Positions 49,189 through 58,421 are shown, counted from the stretch's first letter. The stretch is DNA of 58,514 bases from Solobacterium sp. (GCA_017432325.1 JAFRJJ010000031.1:1-58514), one strand, 5' to 3'. Notes: generated by a model from the sequence alone, not told the origin. Translations and numbers: made by a program.

Positions 49189-51387
49189 GTGGCTGCAAAG
49201 AAATCTATGACACGTGACGATGTCATGAATGAAGTCAGTAAATATATCACAAATCCTGACAGTATTGCGCTGATCACAAAAGCGGCTGACTATGCCTATG
49301 AGCATCACGCCGGTCAGTTCCGCAAAAGCGGGGATCCGTATACGATTCACCTGGACAATGTGGCATATATCCTGGCTGAACTGCGATGCGGGCCGAAAAC
49401 AGTCGCGGCCGGCTTTCTTCATGACACGATCGAAGATACAGGCATCACAAGAGAAGAACTGACTGAGGAATTCGATGAAGAGATCGCTGAACTCGTTGAA
49501 GCGGTCACCAAGATCGGTGCCCTGAAGTTCCGCGACAAAAACGATCCGGAATACCAGGCAGCCAATCACCGCAAGATCTTCATTGCGATGGCAAAAGACG
49601 TCCGCGTCATTCTGATCAAGCTGGCTGACCGTCTTCATAATATGAGGACGCTGGAATTCCAGCCGGAAGCCTCGCAGAAGCGCATCTCACAGGAAACACT
49701 GGATGTATATGCTCCGATCGCGCACCGTCTAGGTATCAGCGCCATCAAAAACGAACTCGAAGATCTCTGCTTCCTGTATCTGAATCCTGAAGAATATCAC
49801 CGTATCGCGCATCTCGTTGAAGCGAAAAAAGCCGAACGTGATGAAAGCGTACAGAGGATGATTTCGGATATCACAAAGCTTCTGACAGAACATCATCTTG
49901 AGTTCCGCATATTCGGAAGATCAAAGCATCTGTATTCCATCTATCACAAGATGGTATCCAAACAGAAGCGGTTTGATGAGATCCTGGACCTGCTGGCGAT
50001 CAGGATCGTAACCAAAACAGAACTCAACTGCTATGAGATCCTCGGATATATCCATGCGACATATCCGCCGATCCAGGGCAGACTGAAGGATTATATTGCA
50101 GTACCGAAACAGAACATGTACCAGTCGATCCACACCACGATCATCGGCGTCAACGGAAAGATTTTCGAAGTACAGATCCGTACAGAAGATATGGACGCTG
50201 TCGCTGAACGAGGTGTCGCGGCGCACTGGAGATACAAAGAAGGCAACCGTTACGACGCCAGAGCAGAACAGAAAGAGATCGAAGAGAAGCTCTCCTGGTT
50301 CCGTGATTTCTCTGATTTTGCGGAAGACAACGAGTCCGCAAGCGAATATATGGATTCTCTGCGGCGTGACGTATTCGAAACAAGCGTCTACGTCATGACG
50401 CCGATGGGAAGGGTCATCGACCTGCCTACCGGCGCAACGCCGATCGATTTTGCCTACCGTGTCCATACGGAAGTCGGGCATACGGCAGTCGGCGCGATCG
50501 TCAATGACGCGATGGTCCCGCTGAATACCGAACTTCATACAGGCGACATCGTCCAGATCAGGACGATGAAGGGGACAGGACCCTCGGAAGACTGGCTGAA
50601 GATCGTTAAGACCAATCAGGCCAGAAACAAGATCCGTGCCTATCTCCAGCATAAAGAAAACGAGAAGAAGGCAGAAAAGATACCGACCGGCGAAAAGATG
50701 CTGATCGATGAACTGAAGAAGCGAAGCTTTGATCCGGATGAGTATATGGAAAAGAGACGTCTGGAAGCAGCGCTTCCGGAGTTCAAGCTCAAGGATATCA
50801 ATGACCTCTTCTACGCGATCGCCGTCAAATCGGTCAACCCGGTCAAGGTCGTTGAAAAACTGACCAATGAAAAACGAAGTGCGCCGGAAGAGATGCTGTC
50901 AAGGATCCTCGCACGTGAGGCACCCAAGAAAAAACAGACCTCTGCCAACGGCATCATCGTACCCGGCATCGAGTCGATGAAGCTCACCCTGGCACAGTGC
51001 TGCTGTCCGGTATACGGGGACGAGATCCGCGGTTATATTACAAAGACCGAAGGAGTCAAAGTCCATCGGGCAGATTGCCAGAACATCACCGGCATGAAAC
51101 AGAGGATGATCGATGTCCAATGGGATGCTGAAGACAGGGAACGCCAGTACGAAAGCAACCTGACGATCATTGCCCATGACAGAAACTTCCTGCTGACTGA
51201 TATTGTGACCTGCACATCACAGTTCAAAACACCCATGAATACCGTTAATGCGGCAGTCAACCGTGAAAACCTGACGACGACGATCAAGATGAATGTTTCC
51301 GTTCATAACCTGGAACAGCTCCAGAACCTGATCGCGAACCTCCGGAAGGTCGAATCAGTGATCACAGTGGAAAGGAATTCGCATTAA
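49189..51387 (+). CDS. relA: bifunctional (p)ppGpp synthetase/hydrolase RelA/SpoT
   Basis: A 732-aa Rel protein that makes and removes the alarmone (p)ppGpp in response to amino-acid starvation at the ribosome. The HD hydrolase half is intact (HHAGQFRKSGDPYTIHL; FLHDTIEDT; LADRLHNMRTL), followed by the synthetase (RIFGRSKHLYSIYHKM; FDEILDLLAIRIV; YQSIHTTIIG), TGS (VYVMTPMGRVIDLPTGATPIDFAYRVHTE), zinc-finger-like CCCPVYGDEIRGYIT with HRADC, and C-terminal ACT domain. The start is GTG 49189, 7 bp after AAAGGAGGGG; an ATG at 49182 is out of frame. Confidence 0.96.
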   Translation: MAAKKSMTRDDVMNEVSKYITNPDSIALITKAADYAYEHHAGQFRKSGDPYTIHLDNVAYILAELRCGPKTVAAGFLHDTIEDTGITREELTEEFDEEIAELVEAVTKIGALKFRDKNDPEYQAANHRKIFIAMAKDVRVILIKLADRLHNMRTLEFQPEASQKRISQETLDVYAPIAHRLGISAIKNELEDLCFLYLNPEEYHRIAHLVEAKKAERDESVQRMISDITKLLTEHHLEFRIFGRSKHLYSIYHKMVSKQKRFDEILDLLAIRIVTKTELNCYEILGYIHATYPPIQGRLKDYIAVPKQNMYQSIHTTIIGVNGKIFEVQIRTEDMDAVAERGVAAHWRYKEGNRYDARAEQKEIEEKLSWFRDFSDFAEDNESASEYMDSLRRDVFETSVYVMTPMGRVIDLPTGATPIDFAYRVHTEVGHTAVGAIVNDAMVPLNTELHTGDIVQIRTMKGTGPSEDWLKIVKTNQARNKIRAYLQHKENEKKAEKIPTGEKMLIDELKKRSFDPDEYMEKRRLEAALPEFKLKDINDLFYAIAVKSVNPVKVVEKLTNEKRSAPEEMLSRILAREAPKKKQTSANGIIVPGIESMKLTLAQCCCPVYGDEIRGYITKTEGVKVHRADCQNITGMKQRMIDVQWDAEDRERQYESNLTIIAHDRNFLLTDIVTCTSQFKTPMNTVNAAVNRENLTTTIKMNVSVHNLEQLQNLIANLRKVESVITVERNSH

Positions 51388-51390
51388 CAC

Positions 51391-51419
51391 TTGAGCAATT
51401 TGCCCTGCAAGGGTATAAT
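51391..51419 (+). promoter_or_regulatory. promoter of hisS-aspS
   Basis: TTGAGC (51391-51396), 17-bp spacer, TATAAT (51414-51419). A CCCT-GCA-AGGG stem lies in the spacer. Confidence 0.85.
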
Positions 51420-51425
51420 TCCTGT

Positions 51426-51648
51426 TGTAAATTTGATGACAAAGAGATCTCCGACGGATGACGGAAAAGCGACGGTGGCATGGTGAAAGCACCGGTCTGA
51501 ACCCGGAGAAAGACACTTTCGAGAAGATGTCCTGAACGATCAGTAGGGACGTCCGCAGACCTGCGTTAAAGGCTTAAGCGCATGACTCAGTCATGAACTA
51601 AGGTGGTACCGCGCCAACAGCGTCCTTGGATATGAGGGCGCTTTTTTT
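51426..51648 (+). promoter_or_regulatory. T-box riboswitch of hisS-aspS (GACAC specifier region)
   Basis: Leader with AAAGAGA near the base of stem I, a distal GGTG...CACC hairpin, and CTCCG/CGGAG below it. The specifier loop reads AAAGACACTTTC; GACAC at 51512-51516 holds both GAC (Asp) and CAC (His). The T-box AAGGTGGTACCGCG is at 51600-51613. The terminator stem AGCGTCCT/AGGGCGCT (51619-51642) is followed by seven T residues. Confidence 0.88.
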
Positions 51649-51668
51649 ACCAGAAGAGGAGGAATGAA

Positions 51669-52934
51669 ATGAGTTATCAGACAGCCCGCGGAACATATGA
51701 TATTCTCCCCGATGAGATCGGTGCATGGCACGAGATGGAAGACATCATCCGTGATGTAACCGAAAAATACCGTTACCGGGAGATCCGCACACCTTACTTC
51801 GAAGATACATCCGTCTTCGCCAGAGAGAATGATTCTTCGGATATGGTCAACAAAGAGATGTATACATTTACTCCGGGATCGGATTCCTATACGCTCCGTC
51901 CGGAAGGTACAGCCGGAGTGATCCGTGCTTTTGACCAGCATAAGCTGTACGGTTCCATGGAGCTTCCGGCCAAGTTTTACTATATCGGACCGATGTTCCG
52001 TCACGAACGTCCCCAGAAGGGCAGGCAGAGACAGTTCACTCAGTTCGGTGTTGAAACGATCGGCGTCAAGAGTCCGCTGGTCGATGCCGAGACGATCGCT
52101 TTGGGAATCGATATCGTAAAGCGTATGGGCATTTCCAGTGTCAAGGTACAGATCAATACACTCGGCGATGACGCAAGCCGCGCTGCCTACAGAGAGGCGC
52201 TGCTCGCGCACTTTGCGCCTCATCTGGACGATCTCTGTCCTGACTGCAACAGGCGCTACCGCCAGAATCCTCTGCGCATCCTTGACTGCAAAGTCGACCA
52301 TGACAAACCCGCCCTCAAGGAAGCACCGCGCCTGAGCGATTATCTGAATGAAGAATCCAAAGAGTATTTCAGACAGGTACTGGAAGCACTTGACGGAATG
52401 GGCATTGAATATGAGGTCGATGACAGACTGGTCAGAGGTCTGGACTACTATACACACACGGTATTTGAGGTACAGTCCACCAGACCTGATTCCGGCGCCC
52501 AGGCAACGATCTTTGCGGGCGGCAGATACGACCATCTGGTTGAGTACTTCGGCGGTCCGGAGATGTCCGGTATGGGCTTCGCGATCGGACTTGAACGTCT
52601 GCTCGATCTAGCGAAAAAAGACGGATTTACTCCGAAAGAGACCAATAACGCTGATATTTATGTCATTTCACTCGGCAATACAGGAAGCGCACCGCTGCAG
52701 GTCGTTCAGCAGCTGAGACATGACGGCTTTGTTGCTGAAGCAAACCTGACTCCGAGATCTCTCAAGGCACAGTTCAAGAGTTCCGACAGGGCGAACGCAA
52801 AATACACGGTCATTATCGGTGAAGAGGAACTGAAGAACGGCGCAGTCAATGTCAAATGCGCGGCAGATAAAACACAGAAAACAGTCAGGCTGGAAAAACT
52901 GACAGAAACAATCAGAGAATGGGAGAAAAACTGA
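51669..52934 (+). CDS. hisS: histidyl-tRNA synthetase
   Basis: Class II synthetase charging tRNA-His; 421 aa, standard. Visible are YQTARGTYDILPDE, TLRPEGTAGVIRAF, motif 2 FRHERPQKGRQRQFTQFGVE, the His-specific GGRYDHLVEYFGGPEMSGMGFAIGLERLL (motif 3) and the RGLDYYTHTVFEV His-binding motif. AGAGGAGG precedes ATG 51669. It shares a T-box leader and a TGATG overlap with aspS. Confidence 0.97.
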   Translation: MSYQTARGTYDILPDEIGAWHEMEDIIRDVTEKYRYREIRTPYFEDTSVFARENDSSDMVNKEMYTFTPGSDSYTLRPEGTAGVIRAFDQHKLYGSMELPAKFYYIGPMFRHERPQKGRQRQFTQFGVETIGVKSPLVDAETIALGIDIVKRMGISSVKVQINTLGDDASRAAYREALLAHFAPHLDDLCPDCNRRYRQNPLRILDCKVDHDKPALKEAPRLSDYLNEESKEYFRQVLEALDGMGIEYEVDDRLVRGLDYYTHTVFEVQSTRPDSGAQATIFAGGRYDHLVEYFGGPEMSGMGFAIGLERLLDLAKKDGFTPKETNNADIYVISLGNTGSAPLQVVQQLRHDGFVAEANLTPRSLKAQFKSSDRANAKYTVIIGEEELKNGAVNVKCAADKTQKTVRLEKLTETIREWEKN

Positions 52935-54694
52935 TGGAAAGAACATGCAGAAACGGAACCCTGCGTCTGAGTGATGCGGGAAAACAGGTAACACTGATCG
53001 GATGGGTCAGCAGAAGAAGAAACCTGGGAGCGCTGGTATTTATTGACCTGCGCGACAGAAGCGGTATCGTGCAGATCGTCTTTGACGAGAACCTGAGCCC
53101 GCAGGTAAAGGAAGTCAGAAGCGAATATATCCTGCAGGTAACCGGTACCGTACAGGAACGCGGACAGCACAATCCGAAGCTGGCAACAGGCGAGATCGAA
53201 GTTCATGCGGAAAGCGTTAAGATCATCAACTCAGCGGAAACTCCGCCGATCACGATCGCAGATGATACAGACACACTGGAAGACACCAGACTGAAATACA
53301 GATACCTGGATCTGAGAAGACCCGTACTGCAGAACAATATGATCCTGCGCCACAAGATCTGCATGATCGCAAGAAACACACTGGACGGGGAAGGCTTTGT
53401 CGAAGTTGAAACACCGATCCTTGCAAGAAGCACACCGGAAGGCGCGAGAGACTATCTGGTTCCTTCACGTATTTACAACGGAAAATTCTGGGCTCTCCCG
53501 CAGTCACCGCAGATCTATAAGCAGCTGCTGATGATCGGCGGACTTGAGCGTTATTTCCAGATTGCAAGATGCTTCCGTGATGAAGACCTGCGTGCCGACA
53601 GACAGCCGGAATTCACACAGATCGATATCGAAATGAGCTTCGTTGATGAAGAAGATGTATGGCATATCGTTGAAAAACTGATGCAGGATATCTTCAGAGG
53701 CGTCAAGGGAGTCGAACTGGAAGAAAAATTCGTGCGCATGCCCTGGGCTGAGTGCATGAAGAAATACGGAACGGACAAGCCTGATCTGCGTTTCGGCAAC
53801 GAGATCAATGACATTACAGACCTGTTTGAAAACACCGAATTCCAGGTGTTCAAAGCTGTCAGGGAAAACGGCGGCGAGATCGACGCGCTGAAATTCGAAC
53901 ATGCTGCAGCACTGTATTCCAGAAAAAAGCTGGACCAGCTGCAGGATTTCATCAAGCACGGCTTCAAAGCAAAGGCACTGGCTTACCTGAAGATGGAAAA
54001 AGGAGAGATCTCCGGTTCTATCGTAAAAGCGCTCAGCGATGCTGAAAAGGAAGCTCTGAAAGAACGTCTGAATATGCAGGATGACGACCTTGTGCTGATC
54101 GTTGCAGACAAGGCAAAGATCGCCGAAGCAGCTCTCGGTGCTCTGCGTGTGAGACTCGGCCGCGAGCTGGACCTGATCCCCGAGAATGTATACAAATTCC
54201 TCTGGGTTACCGACTTCCCGATGTTTGAATGGAGTGAAGACGAAAACCGCTGGGTCGCACAGCACCACCCGTTCACAGCGCCGAAGGCAGAAGATGTTGA
54301 CAAACTGTTCAGTGATCCCGCACATGTCAGTTCCCGCGCGTATGACCTTGTCCTGAACGGATACGAACTGCTGAGCGGATCCATCCGTATCCATGATCAG
54401 GAACTTCAGGCAAAAGTATTCGAATCCATCGGACTGACGATGGAACAGGCAAAAGCCCGTTTCGGATTCTTCCTGGATGCTTTCAGATACGGAACTCCTC
54501 CTCATGGCGGAGTCGGCATCGGTCTTGAAAGACTGACGATGGTTCTTGCAGGAACGGAAAACATCAGAGATGTTGTTGCCTTCCCGACGACCAACAGTTC
54601 CATGGATCTGATGAGTGAATCACCGAATGTCGTTGATAAAGCACAGCTCGATATCCTCGGAATTGAAATCAAAGACGAAGTGAAAAAAGCATAA
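52934..54694 (+). CDS. aspS: aspartyl-tRNA synthetase
   Basis: Class II synthetase charging tRNA-Asp; 586 aa, the long bacterial type with N-terminal OB domain (VTLIGWVSRRRNLGALVFIDLRDRSG), catalytic core (FVEVETPILARSTPEGARDYLVPSR; motif 2 FRDEDLRADRQPEFTQID), the bacterial GAD insert, and motif 3 GGVGIGLERLTMVLAGTENIRDVVAFP. The start overlaps the hisS stop (TGATG); a GTG/ATG at 52919 within hisS is not used. Whether it charges tRNA-Asn too (non-discriminating) cannot be read by eye. Confidence 0.97.
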   Translation: MERTCRNGTLRLSDAGKQVTLIGWVSRRRNLGALVFIDLRDRSGIVQIVFDENLSPQVKEVRSEYILQVTGTVQERGQHNPKLATGEIEVHAESVKIINSAETPPITIADDTDTLEDTRLKYRYLDLRRPVLQNNMILRHKICMIARNTLDGEGFVEVETPILARSTPEGARDYLVPSRIYNGKFWALPQSPQIYKQLLMIGGLERYFQIARCFRDEDLRADRQPEFTQIDIEMSFVDEEDVWHIVEKLMQDIFRGVKGVELEEKFVRMPWAECMKKYGTDKPDLRFGNEINDITDLFENTEFQVFKAVRENGGEIDALKFEHAAALYSRKKLDQLQDFIKHGFKAKALAYLKMEKGEISGSIVKALSDAEKEALKERLNMQDDDLVLIVADKAKIAEAALGALRVRLGRELDLIPENVYKFLWVTDFPMFEWSEDENRWVAQHHPFTAPKAEDVDKLFSDPAHVSSRAYDLVLNGYELLSGSIRIHDQELQAKVFESIGLTMEQAKARFGFFLDAFRYGTPPHGGVGIGLERLTMVLAGTENIRDVVAFPTTNSSMDLMSESPNVVDKAQLDILGIEIKDEVKKA

Positions 54695-54735
54695 TTGTCA
54701 AGACTGTACAGTGTGTATTCTGTATGATATGTTTT

Positions 54736-54894
54736 AGTCACAGAGAGGTCCATTATTTTTCCTACATAGTGATATAAGGGAGCTCTGACTGGAGACATCC
54801 GTGTTGAAAGCCCGGTACGGCTGGGAATCCTGACGATCGACCAAGGGCACCCACCTCTACATAAGAGGGAACATATCAAGCCTCTCTGTTATCA
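54736..54894 (+). ncRNA. ssrS: probable 6S RNA
   Basis: A 6S-like fold: a perfect 9-bp end stem ACAGAGAGG (54740-54748) with CCTCTCTGT near 54884-54892; then TGATAT/ATATCA; a large asymmetric bubble; a small CCTCT/AGAGG hairpin on its 3' side; and a long apical arm with the conserved-looking CTGGGAATCCTGACG and GGGCACCCACC. 6S RNA mimics an open promoter and binds RNA polymerase. A TATGAT (54723-54728) gives a start at about 54736. At ~159 nt it is on the short side. Identification is by fold and motif memory. Confidence 0.6.
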
Positions 54895-54903
54895 AGCAAA
54901 ATA

Positions 54904-54930
54904 AGCCGCATGTGTGACCATGCGGCTTTT
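54904..54930. terminator. bidirectional terminator between 6S RNA and GH28 gene
   Basis: An 8-bp stem AGCCGCAT/ATGCGGCT with short T-runs on both strands. Confidence 0.7.
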
Positions 54931-54953
54931 ATAATCAGCTATGATGTTCGTTT

Positions 54954-56243
54954 CTACAGTGTAGTCACTGCATCGGGGAATTCCGTGCCTTCTTTCTGTT
55001 CCAGCAGGATGCGGTCTGACCTGAAATCAGAGATAAAGGAAGGAACAAATGAGATATCGGAAGCTGTGACAGACAGGTCTTCCATCACGAAGTCCGAGAG
55101 CAGGTAATGCGCGTCATCCTGCTTCACATTGAAGAATGTATCGCACTCGAATGAGCAGTTCCTGATCACAACATGCCTGCCCGCTGATACCGGAAGATCA
55201 GTTCTTCCCTGCAGATCGAAAAACTGCTTCCAGGGGTTGATGTTCAGGAAATTCGCTGTTTTTCCTCTGATATCCTCCATCAGTACATATTCATAGCACT
55301 GCGGCGTATCAGGACGGAATTTCATCCACAGCAGGTTATAGCCGGTCGATACCGTGATCCTGCGCAGGATAATGTTCCGGCTGAGAACAGATTCCGAACC
55401 GAATGTCAGACAGCCGTGTACAAAGCCGTATTCACAGTCCTCAATGATAATGCGTTCATTCGGACCGTTGTCCGGATCGGTATCCGCCGAGGGACCTTTG
55501 CCTCCCTTGAGAGCGACGGCGTCATCATTGACAGCCATATAACAGTTTTTGACGAGCACATCTGTGCATGCGTCGATATCGATCGCGTCCGTACTCGGAC
55601 CTTTGATGCCTTCATGCGGCGACAGCATCGTACAGCCGATATATTTTACACGTCTGCAGCGGTAGATGTGCGTTGTCCAGAATGCCGCATTCTGAAATGT
55701 AATTCCGGAGATCAGAACATCACTGCTTCGCCTGATATACAGCAGACGGGGCCGCTGGCCGTCCTTGTTCGTGCATTCCGGGTTCCATTCCCTCCGGAAC
55801 CAGAATTCCCGCCAGAAGCGCTCTCCGCTGCCGTCTATGATGCCTTCTCCGGCAAGGATAAAGCCGTCTGAAGAGTCAACATTGATCAGGGCAGGGAAAT
55901 ACGTGCATGTCTGTCCCTCGATCCTTGTCGTGCATAACGGATAGTCACTGATATCATCACTGCCTTTCAGGACAGCGCCTTTACAGATATACAGATTCAC
56001 CGAACGCGGAAAGAACAGGGCGCCTGTGAGGTAAGTTCCATTGTCAACAATGATCACACCGCCTCCCTGACCGGCACACTGATCGATCAGAGCCTGGATC
56101 GCAGCAGTCTGGAGCGTTCCGTCATTCCGGATGCCGCAGCTGCTGAAGGAATATTGTCTGCCCATGTCCGAAAGAGAAGGGACTGATGTGTCATAAAACC
56201 AGCTGTCTATGATCGTTCCGTCGGGAAAATGCTCAGTATGCAT
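54954..56243 (-). CDS. glycoside hydrolase family 28 (polygalacturonase-like)
   Basis: A 429-aa GH28 protein with a right-handed beta-helix, a family acting on pectin galacturonides. The start YSFSSCGIRNDGTLQTAAIQALIDQCAGQGGGVIIV is typical. Catalytic Asp candidates are in GPSTDAIDIDACTDV and NDDAVALKGG, with the His in EYGFVHGCLTFGSE. There is no signal peptide, so it acts on imported oligomers in the cytoplasm (inference). AAAGGAGG precedes ATG 56243; the frame is open to 56300. A lone gene, with no transporter nearby. Confidence 0.88.
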   Translation of the reverse strand: MHTEHFPDGTIIDSWFYDTSVPSLSDMGRQYSFSSCGIRNDGTLQTAAIQALIDQCAGQGGGVIIVDNGTYLTGALFFPRSVNLYICKGAVLKGSDDISDYPLCTTRIEGQTCTYFPALINVDSSDGFILAGEGIIDGSGERFWREFWFRREWNPECTNKDGQRPRLLYIRRSSDVLISGITFQNAAFWTTHIYRCRRVKYIGCTMLSPHEGIKGPSTDAIDIDACTDVLVKNCYMAVNDDAVALKGGKGPSADTDPDNGPNERIIIEDCEYGFVHGCLTFGSESVLSRNIILRRITVSTGYNLLWMKFRPDTPQCYEYVLMEDIRGKTANFLNINPWKQFFDLQGRTDLPVSAGRHVVIRNCSFECDTFFNVKQDDAHYLLSDFVMEDLSVTASDISFVPSFISDFRSDRILLEQKEGTEFPDAVTTL

Positions 56244-56272
56244 AAGCGGCAGCCTCCTTTGCATGTGAGTCC

Positions 56273-56278
56273 ATTGTA
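56273..56278 (-). promoter_or_regulatory. -10 of GH28 gene
   Basis: TACAAT on the minus strand, 30 bp before ATG 56243; weak -35. Confidence 0.4.
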
Positions 56279-56344
56279 CAATAATGGTCTGAAACGGCAT
56301 ACATTCTGACGGGAAAGTCCATGTTTTTCAAAAGGAAACAATTG

Positions 56345-56350
56345 TATACT
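56345..56350 (+). promoter_or_regulatory. -10 of DUF3267 operon
   Basis: TATACT after TTG, with T-rich -35 region, about 55 bp before ATG 56406. Confidence 0.4.
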
Positions 56351-56405
56351 AAAAACGATACAGCATCTGACTGGAAGCTTTGCATGGTGCTGAGAGGATC
56401 TGCTT

Positions 56406-57059
56406 ATGAGTAAAAAAACGAAAAATGATGAACAGAAAGAAAGAGAACTGTCTCCCCGGGAAAAGGAACGTCTGCAGTCTTTTCAGGCTATGAGTTCCGA
56501 ACTCAGAAAACAGGGGTACAGACAGGTATCCATGGTGATTGGGATCGATAAAGCCAATAAACTGGCGATCATAATGGTACTGCCTCTGCTGGCGGCAGGA
56601 ATGGCACTGTTTGTTCTTCTGGGTGAAGGAGCACCGATCGGGTTCCGTTCACTGAAGGAAAGTCTCCTGTTTTTCGCCGGCGTGATCATACTGACAGTTG
56701 TGCATGAACTGATTCACGGGATCACCTGGAGCATCTTTTCACCGAACCGCTTCAATGATATCGAATTCGGCTTTATGAAAGAAACACTGACACCGTACTG
56801 CACATGCAGGGCACCGCTGGGCAAAAAAGAATACATTCTTGGCACGATCATGCCGCTGATCATCGTAGGCATTATTCCGACAGCCGCAGGGATCCTGACA
56901 CATTCGTTCATGTGGATGCTGCTGGGGATCATCATGATCTCCGGTGCTGCAGGCGATATCATGATCATCAACGCTCTGATGAAGCATCATTCCGACTGCA
57001 AGGACCAGATCATATGCGATCTGCCCGTCCAGGCCGGATGCATGCTGTTTGAAAAGTAA
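56406..57059 (+). CDS. DUF3267 putative membrane zincin
   Basis: A 217-aa protein: charged soluble start to ~50, then four or so membrane segments. The zinc motif HELIH is at residues 100-104 (VVHELIHGITWS), and a third ligand may be the Asp of SGAAGDIMII, the arrangement of DUF3267 putative metalloproteases. Substrate unknown. It begins a three-gene run (SGNH hydrolase, HIT protein) with gaps of 13 and 25 bp. Confidence 0.8.
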   Translation: MSKKTKNDEQKERELSPREKERLQSFQAMSSELRKQGYRQVSMVIGIDKANKLAIIMVLPLLAAGMALFVLLGEGAPIGFRSLKESLLFFAGVIILTVVHELIHGITWSIFSPNRFNDIEFGFMKETLTPYCTCRAPLGKKEYILGTIMPLIIVGIIPTAAGILTHSFMWMLLGIIMISGAAGDIMIINALMKHHSDCKDQIICDLPVQAGCMLFEK

Positions 57060-57072
57060 CGAGGGGGCCGGT

Positions 57073-57813
57073 ATGGAAAAACAGGAATTATACAGCGGAA
57101 ACGTATTATACGGTAAGAAATGGGCAGTGTGCGGAGACAGCTTTACTGCCGGGGTCAGCGGAGGCGTGATCACAGAAGGCCGTTATCAGGGAATGAACTA
57201 CGCATATCCGTATCTGATCGGCAACAGGAATGATATGGAGATCGTCCCGTTCTTTATGGGCGGCAGAACGATCGCATTCCCGGAAGACGGAACATTCCAC
57301 AACAGCCTGACGGATCCCGAAGCAGAATGGTATTACCGCAACATCCCTGAGGACAGCGACTACATTACGATTTATCTTGGCATCAATGATTCACATCATG
57401 AGCACGGCAAAGGCGGGGACGGTGAAGACCCCCGCGGCATCATCCCGCTCGGTACGATCACAGATGATACCGTACACACATATTACGGCGCGTGGAACGT
57501 CGTCCTGTCATGGCTGATCGTCAACCGTCCGTTTGCCCATATCGGCATCCTTGTATCCAACGGATGCGACAGGGAAGCTTACCGGACAGCACAGATCGAG
57601 ATCGCCCGGAAGTACGGTATCCCGTACATCGATATGAACGGGGACAGGCATACGCCGGTCATGATCCGTTCACAGAATCCGGATATTTCACCCGAAGTCA
57701 AGCACATGGTCATGCTGAAGCAGGCAGTGAATTATCCTTCGAATACGCACCCCAATGATGCGGCGCACGAATTTGAATCATACTTTATTGAAGATTTTCT
57801 GAGAAGAATCTAG
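57073..57813 (+). CDS. SGNH/GDSL-type esterase
   Basis: A 246-aa SGNH hydrolase without signal peptide. Block I GDSFTAG holds the nucleophile Ser, block II is near FFMGGRT, block III GINDSHH has the Asn, and the final block is HPNDAAHEFESYF with Asp and His. Such enzymes remove acyl groups from sugars or lipids; near a GH28 gene, deacetylation of plant-type glycans is a guess only. GAGGGGG precedes ATG 57073. Confidence 0.85.
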   Translation: MEKQELYSGNVLYGKKWAVCGDSFTAGVSGGVITEGRYQGMNYAYPYLIGNRNDMEIVPFFMGGRTIAFPEDGTFHNSLTDPEAEWYYRNIPEDSDYITIYLGINDSHHEHGKGGDGEDPRGIIPLGTITDDTVHTYYGAWNVVLSWLIVNRPFAHIGILVSNGCDREAYRTAQIEIARKYGIPYIDMNGDRHTPVMIRSQNPDISPEVKHMVMLKQAVNYPSNTHPNDAAHEFESYFIEDFLRRI

Positions 57814-57838
57814 AATCATTACAGAAGGAGAGATTTGT

Positions 57839-58270
57839 ATGAAACCTACGATTATCGGAGAAAACTGCGGCTATTGCCAGGGCGGCGAACTGCTTGCAGC
57901 ATTTGGAATCAAGATCTGTGAACTCGATGTCAGCCAGCTGATCCTGTTCAAGGAACAGAGCCATCCCGGAAGATGCATCGTTGCTTACCAGGATCATGTC
58001 AGTGAGATCGTTGACCTGACGGATGATGAACGGAGCCGTTTCATCGCGGATGTCAACCGAGCTGCCAAGGCCATTCACAAGGTTTTCTCACCGGACAAGA
58101 TCAACTATGGCGCATACGGTGATACAGGATGCCATCTGCATGTTCATCTGGTTCCGAAATACAAGGACGGTTATGAATGGGGCGGTGTATTCGCAATGAA
58201 TCCCGGACAGACATTCCTGACCCAGGAACAGTATGATGAAATGATCGAAAAGATCAAAGAAGCTCTTTAA
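57839..58270 (+). CDS. HIT-family nucleotide hydrolase/transferase
   Basis: A 143-aa histidine-triad protein; the motif HLHVHLVPKY carries the catalytic HxHxH series, and GRCIVAYQDHVSEIVDLTDDE is the usual family lead. HIT proteins split nucleoside phosphoramidates or AMP-lysine/adenylated compounds. A Cys pair near the start (ENCGYCQGG) could bind zinc. GAAGGAGAG precedes ATG 57839. It ends the operon at a strong terminator. Confidence 0.92.
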   Translation: MKPTIIGENCGYCQGGELLAAFGIKICELDVSQLILFKEQSHPGRCIVAYQDHVSEIVDLTDDERSRFIADVNRAAKAIHKVFSPDKINYGAYGDTGCHLHVHLVPKYKDGYEWGGVFAMNPGQTFLTQEQYDEMIEKIKEAL

Positions 58271-58278
58271 ACAAGGTG

Positions 58279-58307
58279 AAGGACTGACAAAAACAGTCCT
58301 TTTTTTT
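58279..58307 (+). terminator. terminator of HIT gene operon
   Basis: AAGGACTG (58279-58286) pairs with CAGTCCTT (58294-58301), followed by T residues to 58307. Confidence 0.92.
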
Positions 58308-58341
58308 GCGAAAAATACGCGAAAAGGAAAGGGCTTACAGG

Positions 58342-58385
58342 ATTTTGCAAAATGAAAACGTTTTCTTTCAAAAGCGCTATTTTCA
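58342..58385 (+). promoter_or_regulatory. cluster of CcpA-like palindromes
   Basis: Three palindromes stand back to back: ATTTTGCAAAAT (58342-58353), TGAAAACGTTTTCT (58353-58366, 13 of 14 positions of the cre consensus TGWAANCGNTNWCA), and TGAAAATAGCGCTTTTGA on the minus strand (58368-58385). They lie just upstream of the -35 of the last gene, so CcpA or another LacI-family regulator is likely. Confidence 0.6.
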
Positions 58386-58415
58386 AAGAAATAGTTGATG
58401 GTGTCCCTTTTTAGG

Positions 58416-58421
58416 TATAGT
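58416..58421 (+). promoter_or_regulatory. -10 of last gene
   Basis: TATAGT; AGTTGA lies 17 bp upstream as a poor -35, or TTGATG at 15 bp. Confidence 0.45.

Noticed and set aside
53504..54505. 333-codon minus-strand frame in aspS
   Set aside because: Shadow of aspS; no start signal.
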